Part shown: positions 10,036 to 20,673 of the stretch, one piece after another | Position numbering within the stretch: position 1 is the first letter of the stretch | Layout: each line of letters opens with the position of its first letter | Assembly: GCA_963277665.1 (NCBI GenBank) | Contig: OY728119.1 | Span: 317,646,206 to 317,710,205, forward strand | Reading direction: 5' to 3' | Origin: Viscum album | Lineage: Eukaryota; Streptophyta; Magnoliopsida; Santalales; Viscaceae | Length of the DNA stretch: 64,000 nt | Program-made: the position numbers and the translations under genes | Notes under the pieces: model-generated | The model's input: the letters and a program-made list of their open reading frames with translations, nothing else | Databases searched by the model: none | Told to the model about the DNA's origin: nothing

Positions 10036-11880
10036 ATGGATATGAACCGAAAATGGATGCACGCTAAACATTTGACAAATGAATATGAAGATGGAGTTAA
10101 AGAGTTCATCAAGTTTGCAAGAGAGCATGTAGACGACCCTTATAAAATCCTTTTTTCATGTTTACATTGTTGTTATTCAATAAAAATTAGTCCAGAAGAG
10201 TTGGAAGAACATTTTATTTGTCATGGAATAGATAAAATCTATAAATGTTGGACTAAACATAGGGAAAAACTGAATGTGGACATTGATTGGGATGATACTA
10301 CGGTTTTGAATCATTTGATATGAATATCCGTGTAAAAGATGACAGAGATTACATAGAATAAATGAAAATTAAAATTTAAGATGACCTTCATGATTGTAAA
10401 ATGTTGTTTGAGGAGATAAATTGATATTGCAAGAAAACATTTTATACCGGTTGTACTAATAAAAAACATTTTCAGTTGTATTGAAGTTAAATAATTTGAA
10501 AGCTAGCAACAGATGGAGTGACACCAGCTTTAAAAAACTACTTGGTCTTCTAAAAGATATGTTACAAGAAGAAAATTAAATACCATGCCGAATATATGAC
10601 ACTAAACGAATGTTACGTTCAATGGGAATGATCTCTAACAAAATACATGCTTGTCCAAATGATTGAATATTGTTTCTCAAGGACCATGAATCACTCATCA
10701 AATTACCTATGTGTTGTGCAGATCGATACAAGAAAAATGAATCAAGTCCTTTAAAATTTTTATGGTATTTTCCAATAATTACATGGTTTAGAATACTATA
10801 TGGATTTCAGGAAACCACAAGAAAATTAACATGGCATGCATATATAATAATTAAATATGGGAACCTACGTTATCCAACAAATTCTCCTCAGTGGAAAAAA
10901 TTAATTATGAGTTTCATGAATATATAATCTTGTGTTATCTACAGATGAAATGAATCCTTTTGGTGTACATAGTAGTACTCATAGAACATGACCTATCATG
11001 TTGGTAAATTATAACTTGCCTCCATAGTTATGCATGAAGCACAAATAAATTATGTTGTCTCTATTTATATCTGGACCAAAACAACCCAGTAATGATATTA
11101 ATGTCTATTTGGCTCCATTGATCAAAGATATGAAATTGACGTGGGATATAGGTGTTACAATGTATGATGCTCATAAAAGTGAAGAATTCACATTGAGGGC
11201 CATGTTTTATGGAATGATAAATGACTTCCTCTCTTAGGGAAATTTATCAGGATATAGTATTAAAGGCATGCTGGGGTGTCCCATTTGTAAAAAATTCACA
11301 TACTCAGCTCGGTTGAAACAGTTCTCAAAGACTATGTTTTTAGGAAATCAATTTTTTTTACCTCGATGACATAAATACCGATCCTAGATGACAACATTAT
11401 ATGGGAATATAGAACAAGGTACAACACCCTCTCCAGCAACAGGTGATCAACTATACAAAAAATTAAAAAATATTGACACTATTTTCGATATTTTTTTTTG
11501 AAAAACCATACAAAATCAGGTTGGAAGAAGAGATCAATTTTCTTTGAATTACCATATTGGAATTTTTTGTATTTCTGGAATTTTCTTTATATCATTCATG
11601 TAGAAAAAAATGTATTTGATAGTGTTATTGGAACGTTACTAAATGTTCTTGGAAAAATGAAATATGGCATTAAGGCTAGGTTAGACTTGATTGAAATGGG
11701 GATAAGGGAAGAGTTGGCACTAGTGAAGGGTAAAAGGCGGGCTGTTCTTTCTCCAATAACTTATACTCTATCCAGACCGACTAAAATCACACAAATTTCA
11801 TGTTTTGATGTAAGATTTAATGTCTATTTCTTTCCATTGCATTCTTCCTCAAAATGTACAACATACATTAATCGAAATAT
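10036..11880 (+). pseudogene. TNP2-type transposase, N-terminal and central part
   Basis: The ATG at 10036 opens a 95-codon frame beginning MDMNRKWMHAKHLTNEYEDG, with C-x2-C and H-x3-H-like residues. This is the transposase-associated N-terminal domain of CACTA TNP2 proteins. Downstream fragments match the Transposase_21 domain: PLKFLWYFPII with TWHAYIIIKYGNLRYPTNSP (10670-10927), LSLFISGPKQPSNDINVYLA followed by DIGVTMYDAH and MINDFLS (11052-11237), and HVEKNVFDSVIGTLLN with KARLDLIEMGIREEL (11498-11800). Stops and frameshifts separate these pieces. Transposase would cut the element at its CACTA ends. The coding region is cut at 11880 by gypsy-1 and resumes at 22755. Confidence 0.88.
11876..11880. 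repeat. Target duplication AATAT of gypsy-1 (left copy)
   Basis: AATAT directly precedes the LTR start at 11881 and is repeated at 22750-22754, directly after the right LTR. The 5-bp length is typical of gypsy integration. Confidence 0.9.
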
Positions 11881-13504
11881 TGTAACGCCCCGACCCCAGT
11901 TACCTAGAGTCGGTGAATTATTACATAACATTGACATGATCACAAAAGATCAAGTCTTGAAAGACCGATTAGTTTAGTAGCCTTGGAATCACTAGATACA
12001 TTCATAAAGTTTACATTACATCATAAAGTTAAAACTACAACAACATAGTCTCCATAGTCCACACTAATATCCCCTCATACTATCCCTACAGGTCATTCAT
12101 AAAATACTTCTTCACATCATGGAAAAAATAAAACATAGAAAGGGGTGAGCTCAGATGCCTAGTAAGGATAACAATATAGCGGAAACTTTCATAAATAAGC
12201 ATAAACATTTAAGGCAATGTATAACTAAAACAAAAGCCTTTTAAACTTGAACTTCAGCATAATATGTCAGAAATAAAATGAAATAATTTACTTATTCATA
12301 TGGATATTCTACTAATCGAATAATCACATGCAATATCAATAACCACTTTCATAATGATGGAATGCATAATGCCAGACTATCATAACTATGTAGCCAAGGC
12401 CTCGTGCCAAGACTACAAATAAGATTTTATCAAGGCCTCGTGCCAAGACACTAGTTTTTCTCATGAGACCTACCGATGCATCAAGGAGCTATAGCGGGCT
12501 CCACCCATCACTTATTAAGTCCAATGCATTCCCATATGAAAAGGTTTAAACATAACATAAACGTTTGTATTAAAACTAGCATATGAAATGTCAATACTTT
12601 CTCCATAAACCATGAATGGTATAAAAATAACACATCCACAATCAAACATATCACAAAACCTTCAATATAATAAAAAAGTTTTGTATCATAATAAATCATC
12701 TTCAAACAAGTTTAAAATCCATCAAAGAATGTTGACATAGATTAAAATGATTTGTAAAACTCTTTGAGAGAAATATCCCTTTATCATGAAAACATTTGAA
12801 AGTCACACAATTTAGAAAGGAAGACATTTAAAGAAATTTTTGAATCAAAGTGTCCCATACCACTTTGAAACTTTTGAAATTAACATTTTAAAAACATTCA
12901 TGTCCATAAAAATAAATCCTTAAAAACCATTTTGAAGACATGAACATTAATGAGAATGATTTAGAAGAATAAATATTTAAAACATTTGAAATGATGTTTT
13001 TGTAAAAAGTGACTTAAAAGAATCTCTTTGAAAACTCTTTAATGAAACATGGACATGGATAATAAATATGTCCCATACACAAATAATACAATTATAGGCA
13101 GTACATACACCACACAATAGGTAATAGTGGCAATATGGTAAGAATGTCACGGGAATAAGGAGTGAGATGAAAACCCCTTATCTTGTACTTTTCCTTGGTT
13201 GAGGGTAGGTTAACCTCCTGTATAATGGTGAAATAATTGTTATTAAATTATTCAATAATCATATACATTAATATGATATAATATATGATCTTTTAACATT
13301 GCTTTGTTAATAATATCTTAGTATTATTGTCGTTTCAGGTGTTAACTTACTCGTTTTCTTTTATATGTTTTATTACATAAGCCGTGTTTTTTATGGATAG
13401 GTTGTATCTTATTCATATCCAGAATGAAGTAAAGTCCTTAAATATTATTTTTAATCATCAAATGATAATTAGTCTTGAATGGTTACGATGGGGAATGAAT
13501 CTCA

Positions 13505-13735
13505 CCGCGTTCATGGAACGATAGTCCGTACGTACGCACGAGCGACAATATCATTTTTTTGATATTAAAATAATATATAATTGGATGATATATCATATAT
13601 ACAGAATCATTATCATTTTATATTTATTATTTACATCAATTACATATCATTATCATAACCATCCAAATAATAATGTTTTTGAATAACAATTACACCACGA
13701 CGTGGAGACGGTAGGCCGTACGTACGCACATATGG
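13505..13735 (-). repeat. Leader repeat units with CGTACGTACG cores, gypsy-1 left LTR
   Basis: Two GC-rich cores about 185 bp apart (GATAGTCCGTACGTACGCAC and GTAGGCCGTACGTACGCAC), separated by AT-rich sequence. On the sense strand the core reads GTGCGTACGTACGGNCTACC, followed by GTCTCC. They lie about 350-560 bp downstream of the TATA box. Confidence 0.75.
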
Positions 13736-14072
13736 TGACATGTCATTCAAAGGATGGATAAAATAATGAATATGGTTGTACTATATTTATAATAACATCC
13801 CAATATATAGAAGATACTGGAGTTATTATTTTAGAATGGAAATAACAAAGAAAGAAGAAGTTGAAAAAGAAATGAACTTGAAAGAGGGTGGTGAAAACAT
13901 TACCTCTTCTTCGGGTTCTTCCTTTTGATTTGATCATAAGGGCTCCTTAGGTTGGATTTCTGATCAAACTAAGGCCACTAGGTTGAAGTGAGGGAAGTTG
14001 AGAGAATAATTGGCCTGGGTTTGGCCGAACCAAAAGGCTTTGAAGGTGTGAATAATTGGTTAGAACTGGTGT

Positions 14073-14084
14073 CCTTTTATAAGG
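14073..14084 (-). promoter_or_regulatory. TATA box of gypsy-1 left LTR
   Basis: On the minus strand CCTTATAAAAGG, flanked upstream by a C-rich stretch. The same sequence occurs at the matching place in the right LTR (20662-20673), and related boxes occur in gypsy-3 and gypsy-4. Confidence 0.7.
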
Positions 14085-16161
14085 GGGAGGGGGGGCTCTT
14101 TAGGAAAAACTTAAAGTATTATTTTATAATAAATTCATATTCAGTTTCTAATGGCTCTAAAGTGGATTATTCAAAGTCTAAGGTGGGGATGGGTTGAAAT
14201 ACTTTAAACCAATAGATTTTAGATAGGTTTGGGTTATTATATTAACCTTATCTTTTAGTTTTAACTCTTAGTTAATTAGATTGACATTTACCATGTCACT
14301 TTATATTTTTATATTATATAGTTAATAAACTTACTATATACATTCAAGAGACCCCCAAGTGGTCCATTAATGATAAAACTATCATGATATAAGTCCTTTT
14401 TCTGAACCTTAGATTTTTAGGAATATAATATCAATTAATAATATAATATTTTTTTTTAAAAACTCTTTTATGTCAATTTTGACACTATTTGGTATTTGAT
14501 TTTTGTGAAAATCATAACACCATGATTACTTCGAACAAACATAATTAAATCAATACTAACATGTCATATTAACCTATAAAATTAGTGGAATTCATAAGAA
14601 GTCTCAAATTACATTTATTTAGATATTTATAATATCAATTATTTTAATATTTCATTAATTAGGTAATTACTGCATCACCATTGTGTCATAAATAAATTAA
14701 ATTATTTAATGTCTAAAAATTATAAATAAAATACCATCATGTAGGAAATATTTTTAGCTTTATAATTAATATTTATAATTGAATTTATCTTATGTATAAC
14801 CCTATATTAAAAATGTTTTAGTTATTAAACTTTGATTTTAACTCTTTTAATTCTTCTTTGAATTAAATAATAATAAATATCCTAATCTAATCCAAGTGGA
14901 CCTAAATGATAATATTTTATTCCTAAGGTTTTTTTTGGTCGAGATACACTTGTCCAATAGAATTAGGACATGTGTTAGGGTAATAATAATATCACTTTTA
15001 CCCTTAATCACCCTATTTACTTTTAACCGTGGTAAATAAAAGTAAAAAGTTACTATTCACCAAAAATTATTTTTATCTTATTAAACCATATTTTACTCCT
15101 TGATATTAACCGTGTCTCTCGGATTTTTGAAATTTCACTCACAGAAGCGGTAAAATTAAGTTTTATGTGAATTTCCAAATTCTCCTAGGAGATGGGTAAA
15201 AGACGGTGAAAAGTTCAATAAAATTTTTATATGCCTAAAATTCTTATAAACTAACTCCAATGAATTAAATTGAACTTATATAGGTATTATGTATCTATTT
15301 TGACCTAAAATAAATTTAAATAAAATAAATAATTATTTAAATAAAAATTCGGTTTTAACCAATAACTCAGTGTTTTTCACTATTCATCAAAAATCGAAAG
15401 TTTTCAGAAAAGTACCAAAATTTCACCCTAAGATAATTTCGATATTCCAAATCCAAAAATGAAGTCTATTTTACCATTTTCAAAACATAAAAGTTTCATT
15501 TAATAATTTAAAATTAATTTCCTCTGTCAAAACCAAAAGGCGTATTTTTAAGAAATAATAACTGTCAAAAGTTTGACACTTGTTTATGTCCAATTTCAAA
15601 GTGAAATTACTTACAATGACCATCATTGGATTAAATGGTAAAAATATAATATATTTATACTTACAAACCATTAAAATTTATAATTTAACAATATAAATTA
15701 TTTTGATTAAAAAAAGTTGTTTTCAGTTAAAATATAGTATTTTTCACTATTCACCCAAATATGAAAGTTATCAGAAAAACACCAAAACTTTATTGAAACT
15801 AAATTATTATGTCCATATTCTAAAGAAGAAGTTAATTTTGTCAAATTTAATATATAAAAGTTTCAAATATTGGATTTAAAAAGGCTTCGCCATTAAAAGG
15901 TGGTAAAATTGCATTTTTTGAAAAATACTTCTTTTATCTGAAAAAAATAAATTTGTTCTTAAATTATGTCTTAGAAACTCATAATATGGATTCTAAAATT
16001 ATAAAGATAATATAAAATTTAAAATTCAGTTAATACTATTCATAACCACTTTTGAACGGCTAGTTTGGTAAGTCATGGTGCACTTGAACTCAGTGTTGCG
16101 TACAACACACGCTATTGTATTATTCAAAGAGAAGCGTACCGTGGAAGCTTGGGGTGTTACA

Positions 16162-16178
16162 TTCTACCTTCCTTCAAT
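16162..16178 (-). other. Polypurine tract of gypsy-1
   Basis: On the minus strand GAAGGAAGGTAGAA abuts the LTR start. Just upstream, TGCGAGGATGCAATTTA resembles the degenerate end of gypsy pol (..EDAI..), also seen at the matching place in gypsy-4. Confidence 0.7.
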
Positions 16179-17443
16179 AAATTGCATCCTCGCAATTTGA
16201 AATTATTTTTCAAAAATAAAAGGTTGAAAATCGAAAATATCTTTGTGGGAAAACCCACATCAGAAATTGGGTTAATAAAATTTAGTCTTAATAAGAGGAA
16301 AAGGGAAATGAAAGGGTCACCACCAAATTATGATCTCGATTAGGAGAACATTGGTGGAAATTAGAGACATATAATTGGAGGAAAAACATAAATATTTATA
16401 AGTAGTGATTGAGGCCATCAATCACAAACAAGTGTAAAATTGAGGGCCTTAAATTCATCAATCTATGATGATTTAAAATACCATCAGTTCAACAAAACAT
16501 ATGGTATTAAGATAACAAATTTTTTGTTTAAAGATCCCTTCACTAAAGTATAATAATTAATTTCTTCATAAAATAAGAGAAGAAGGAAAAATATATACTT
16601 GACAAGTAGAGTCCCACCCTCTAACTAATTTCTACTACAAACTCATCTTTCACTCTAAAAGATAATAGAACTTAAAAATAATATTCCATTTATCCTATTC
16701 GTATAGGGTTAAAAAAAATGAATTTATAATTCATCTACCAGATTTTTTTTAAAAAAAGACTACATTATTTAATCCAGGACATCACTTAGGCCTGTGGTAA
16801 GTGATACACCCTTGTCGCCCTTCGGTTGCAGGTTCAAGTCTCGCGGCCTTGCCGGACGCGACGGGTTGCCCTTTTATGGAAATCCAAAAATAATCTCAAA
16901 CTAGAATTATCCAAAATACTTCTGTCCAAACTCACAGTTCCAAAATTTATAAGGAAGGTAAACACAATGAAGATCCTTTTTACCCCGTAATAGCATGTGA
17001 ATACCTTCATCATGTATTCTTTTAAAACACTGAAACATCCTGAATTACCATAAAACCTTATTGATTACATTCATGCTCCCTCATTCCTTATAGAATACAA
17101 GATATACTTCATCCATCCAAAAATGTTGTAAACTCCAACAATGATGGAATATACAAATATTTAATCAGTTTCAAGGTAGTCAAGAATATCCAATATAATT
17201 TACCAAATCAACCATATCGTATTCCAAAATCAGTACCTCAATATTAGGACCGTATTAAGGTTTATCTTTCCTTCAACCATGTAATTTCCAAAAATTTTAA
17301 CTTGCTATAGAGTCACTTTTCTTAGTACCATAAAATCTCAAATCCTCAATGAAATAGTACTACAGTACAATCCTTATTTATTTCCAGTACATCATTGATA
17401 AAATACTTCAATGAAATAATTCCAAAATAACAACATAAGAACA
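16179..17443. other. Gypsy-1 internal region without pol
   Basis: It begins with the degenerate pol end and contains the CCCACATCAGAAATTGGG block, also present near 63940. A tRNA-like segment lies at 16782-16860. No protease, RT, RNase H or integrase motif is visible on either strand; the one open frame here (16065-16343, plus) is antisense to the element and straddles the LTR boundary. Confidence 0.7.
16782..16860 (+). other. tRNA-like segment (pol III box remnant)
   Basis: GC-rich island with CTTAGGCCTGTGGTAAGTGA (A-box-like) and, about 45 bases later, GGTTCAAGTCTCG (B-box-like, compare GGTTCRANTCC). No complete cloverleaf can be folded with confidence. It is probably a tRNA-derived retroposon fragment, not a gene. 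Confidence 0.4.
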
Positions 17444-17962
17444 CTAGTCCTTCCTCTTCATCTGTGGTAGTATCATAACTTGATTATTATTCAATATCAT
17501 CATTTGCGACATAGTCTGATGATTAGGACATTGTTTCGCATAGTGTCCAAACTCCTTGCAGATGAAGCATTGCACATTTGAAACCTTTTTCTTACCCTTG
17601 CAGTCACATACTTGGTGTCCTTTTTCTTCACACTTATAACATACTCTCATTCCCTTCAAGCATTTTACAAGGTGATTCTTTCCATAGTTTTCACATATGG
17701 GAAAATCATTCTTTACCTTCTTCCCTTTATCTGTCCTTCTCTCTACCATCCTTTCCTTCTCAAGCTTCCCTTCAAAGACACAGGACTCCAAGAATTCTTT
17801 ACTTATCTTATCAACACATGATACTATTTCTTCATATGATGATAATACGTGGGAGACTATTTCCCTTCTAAATTCTGGCTTAAGACCATGAAAGATATGA
17901 TCCTTCTTACTCTTTGGATCATGCGTATTGCTGAAGTTCTCATTCCTTCTACTGGGCACCAT
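17444..17962 (-). CDS. Gypsy-1 Gag fragment with three zinc knuckles
   Basis: A 172-codon open frame. The N-terminal part (HIFHGLKPEFRREIVSHVLS then SYEEIV) matches the C-terminal half of the gypsy capsid domain (Retrotrans_gag), so the frame starts mid-domain. A Lys/Arg-rich linker precedes three knuckles at about residues 88-150: an atypical CENYGKNHLVKC, then CYKCEEKGHQVCDC and CFICKEFGHYAKQC, the last two perfect C-x2-C-x4-H-x4-C. Gag packages element RNA into virus-like particles. Knuckle spacing resembles chromovirus (Tekay/Del-like) Gag. The ATG at 17962 may be internal to a longer ancestral gag. No protease follows. Confidence 0.85.
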   Translation of the reverse strand: MVPSRRNENFSNTHDPKSKKDHIFHGLKPEFRREIVSHVLSSYEEIVSCVDKISKEFLESCVFEGKLEKERMVERRTDKGKKVKNDFPICENYGKNHLVKCLKGMRVCYKCEEKGHQVCDCKGKKKVSNVQCFICKEFGHYAKQCPNHQTMSQMMILNNNQVMILPQMKRKD

Positions 17963-18450
17963 TTCTAAACAATGACATACACTAGATTAGTTTATGAATA
18001 ACAATACCTAATCCTAAACTTGTAAAACACTTAACATAAATTAAACAGTTTATGGATATAATCCACAATCATAAAAAAAATGTTTTCTTTAAGGAAGTAT
18101 ATACTCATAAACCCTTCATAATGGTTTTTAAAGAAAATGAGAATTATCCTAAGCATATCCCCCAGGAGTGTCATAACCAAGAGTGAAGCAAGGCCTGTTG
18201 TCGTGCACTAGTTCCCGTTCGAGTCTAGCTCAAAGCGGTGTTTTTGGGTTTTACCCCTAGGTATGTCTGTGCTAGAGCCGACTCTACCTGCTCATATCCA
18301 GACAGGGATGTATCACTCAAAAAACTTACAACATCTCTAAAATACCAAAATTCTAGGAATTTCTTCTATACTAATCCTCAAAGTCCATCTTAGGTCTATG
18401 TGCTCTAATAAGAGTTTATCTAAATCTAGCTTCCAAGGTTTGTACTAAAA
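17963..18450 (-). other. Gypsy-1 leader between primer-binding site and gag fragment
   Basis: No open frame for the N-terminal capsid region is seen, so the gag start is deleted or degenerate. The stretch near 18160-18300 (ATATCCCCCAGGAGTGTCAT, GTTCCCGTTCGAGTCTAGC) is conserved in gypsy-2 at about 31460-31600. Confidence 0.5.
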
Positions 18451-18451
18451 T

Positions 18452-18464
18452 TCATCTGATACCA
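18452..18464 (-). other. Primer-binding site of gypsy-1 (initiator tRNA-Met type)
   Basis: On the minus strand TGGTATCAGATG, two bases from the 5' LTR end. The first ten bases match the complement of the plant tRNA-iMet 3' end (TGGTATCAGAGC). This fixes minus-strand orientation. Confidence 0.85.
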
Positions 18465-20100
18465 ACTATAATGCCCGACCCCAGTTACCCAGAGTCGGTG
18501 CATTATTACATAACATTGGAATGATCACAAAAGATCAAGTCTTGAAAGACCGATTAGTTTAGTAGCCTTGGAATCACTAGATACATTCATAAAGTTTACA
18601 TTACATCATAAAGTGAAAACTACAACAACATAGTCTCTATAGTCCACACTCATATCCCCTCATACTATCCCTGCAAGTCATTCATAAAATACTTCTTCAC
18701 ATCCTGGGAAAAATAAAACATAGAAAGGGGTGAGCTCAGATGCCCAGTAAGGATAACAATATAGTGGAAACTTTCATAAATAAGCATAAATATTTAAGGC
18801 AATGTATAACTAAAACAAAAGCCTTTTAAACTTGAACTTCAGTATAATATGGCATAAATAAAATAAAATAATACCATTTAATTATTCACATGAATATTCT
18901 ACTAATCGAATAATCACATGAAATATCAATAACCACTTTCATAATGATGGAATTCATAATGACAGACTATCATAACTGCGTAGCCAAGGCCTCGTGCCAA
19001 GACTACAAATAAGATTTTGTCAAGGCCTCATGCCAAGACACTAGTTTGTCTCATGAGACCTACTGATGCATCAAGGAGCTATAGCAAGCTCCAACCATCA
19101 CTTATTAAGTCCAATACATTCCCATATGAAGAGGTTTAAACATAACATAAACATTTGTATTAAAACTAGCATATGAAATATCAATACTTTCTCCATAAAA
19201 AATGAATGGTATAAAAATAATACATCCACAATCAAACATATCACAAAACCTTCAATACAATACAAAAGTTTTGTATCATAATAAATCATCTTCAAAAAAG
19301 TTTAAAATCTATCAAAGGATGTTGACATAGATTAAAATGATTTGTAAAACCTGAGAGAAATATCCCTTTATCATGAAAACATTTGAAAGTAAGACAATTT
19401 AGAAAGGAAGACATTTAAAGAAATTTTTGAATCAAAGTGTCCCATACCACTTTGAAACTTTTGAAATTAACATTTTAAAAACATTAATGTCCATATAAAT
19501 AAATCCTAAAAAACCATTTTGAAGACATGAACATTAATGAGAATGATTTAGAAGAATAAATATTTAAAACATTTTAAATGATGTTTTTGTAAAAAGTGAC
19601 TTAAAAGAATATCTTTGAAAACTATTTCATGAAACATGGACATGGATAATAAATATGTCCCATACACAAATAATACAATTATGGGTAGTACATACACCAC
19701 ACAATAGGTAATAGTGGCAATATGGCACGAATCTCACGAGAATAAGGAGTGAGATGAAAACCCCTTACCTTGTACTTTTCCTTGGTTGGGGGTAGGTTAA
19801 ACTCCTGTATAATGGTGAAATAATTGTTATTAAATTATTCAAGAATCATATACATTAATATGATGTCATATATGATCTTTTAACATTGCTTTGTTAATAA
19901 TATCTTAGTATTATTGTCGTTTCGGGCGTTAACTTACTCGTTTTCTTTTATATGTTTTGTTACATATGCCGTGTTTTTTTATGGATAGGTTGTATCTTAT
20001 TCATATACAGAATGATATCTAGTCCTTAAACATTATTTTTAATCATCAAATGAGAATTATTCTTGAATGGATATGATGGGGAATGAATCTCATTGCGTTT

Positions 20101-20320
20101 GTGGAGACGGTAGTCCGTACGTACACACGACCGACAATATCATTCTTTTGATTTTAAAATAATATATAATTGGATGGTATATCATATATACAGAATAATT
20201 ATCATGTTATATTTATTATTTACATCAATTATATATCATTATCACACCCATCCAAATAATAATGTTTCTGAATAACAATTACACCACAACGTGGAGACGG
20301 TAGGCCGTACGTACGCACGT
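20101..20320 (-). repeat. Leader repeat units, gypsy-1 right LTR
   Basis: Cores GTGGAGACGGTAGTCCGTAC followed by GTACACACG (20101-20130) and GTGGAGACGGTAGGCCGTAC followed by GTACGCACG (20291-20320), 190 bp apart. They preserve the core better than the left LTR does. Confidence 0.8.
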
Positions 20321-20661
20321 ATGGTGACATGTCATTCAAAGGATAGATAGATTACTGAATATGGTTGTACCATATTTATAATAACATCACAATATATAGA
20401 AGATACTGGAGTTATTATTTTAGAATTGAATTAACAAAGAAAGAAGAAGTTGAAGAAGAAAAGAACTTGAAAGAGGGTGGTGAAAACATTATCTCTTCTT
20501 CGGGTTCTTCCTTTTGATTTGATCAAAAGGGATCCTTAAATTGGATTTCTGATCAAACTAATGCCTCTAGGTTGAATTGAGGGAAGTTGAGAGAATAATT
20601 GGGCAGGGGTTGGCCGAACCAAAAGGCTTTGAAGGTGCGTAGAATTGGTTAGAAGTGGTGT

Positions 20662-20673
20662 CCTTTTATAAGG
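20662..20673 (-). promoter_or_regulatory. TATA box of gypsy-1 right LTR
   Basis: CCTTATAAAAGG on the minus strand. It lies in the 5' LTR, so this would be the box that starts the genomic transcript. Confidence 0.7.

Larger units (their letters stand above)
11881..16161 (-). repeat. Gypsy-1 3' LTR (left)
   Basis: Begins TGTAACGCCCCGACCCCAG and ends GGGGTGTTACA on the plus strand. It aligns base-for-base with 18467-22749, with scattered substitutions and small indels. It contains the block GGGGTGAGCTCAGATGCC (about 12144), the duplicated AAGGCCTCGTGCCAAGAC motif (12400-12460), two CGTACGTACG cores (13514-13545 and 13701-13730) and a TATA box at 14073-14084. AT-rich sequence fills the rest. Confidence 0.93.

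Noticed and set aside
12508..12705. 65-codon minus-strand frame present in both gypsy-1 LTRs (also 19098-19295)
   Set aside because: Both copies are open, but this follows from LTR identity. The product is a Phe/Leu/Ile-rich translation of AT-rich DNA with no domain, so coding is not supported.
17578..17871. Three overlapping plus-strand frames of 64-97 codons
   Set aside because: They are antisense to the gypsy-1 Gag zinc-knuckle frame and hydrophobic by composition only.
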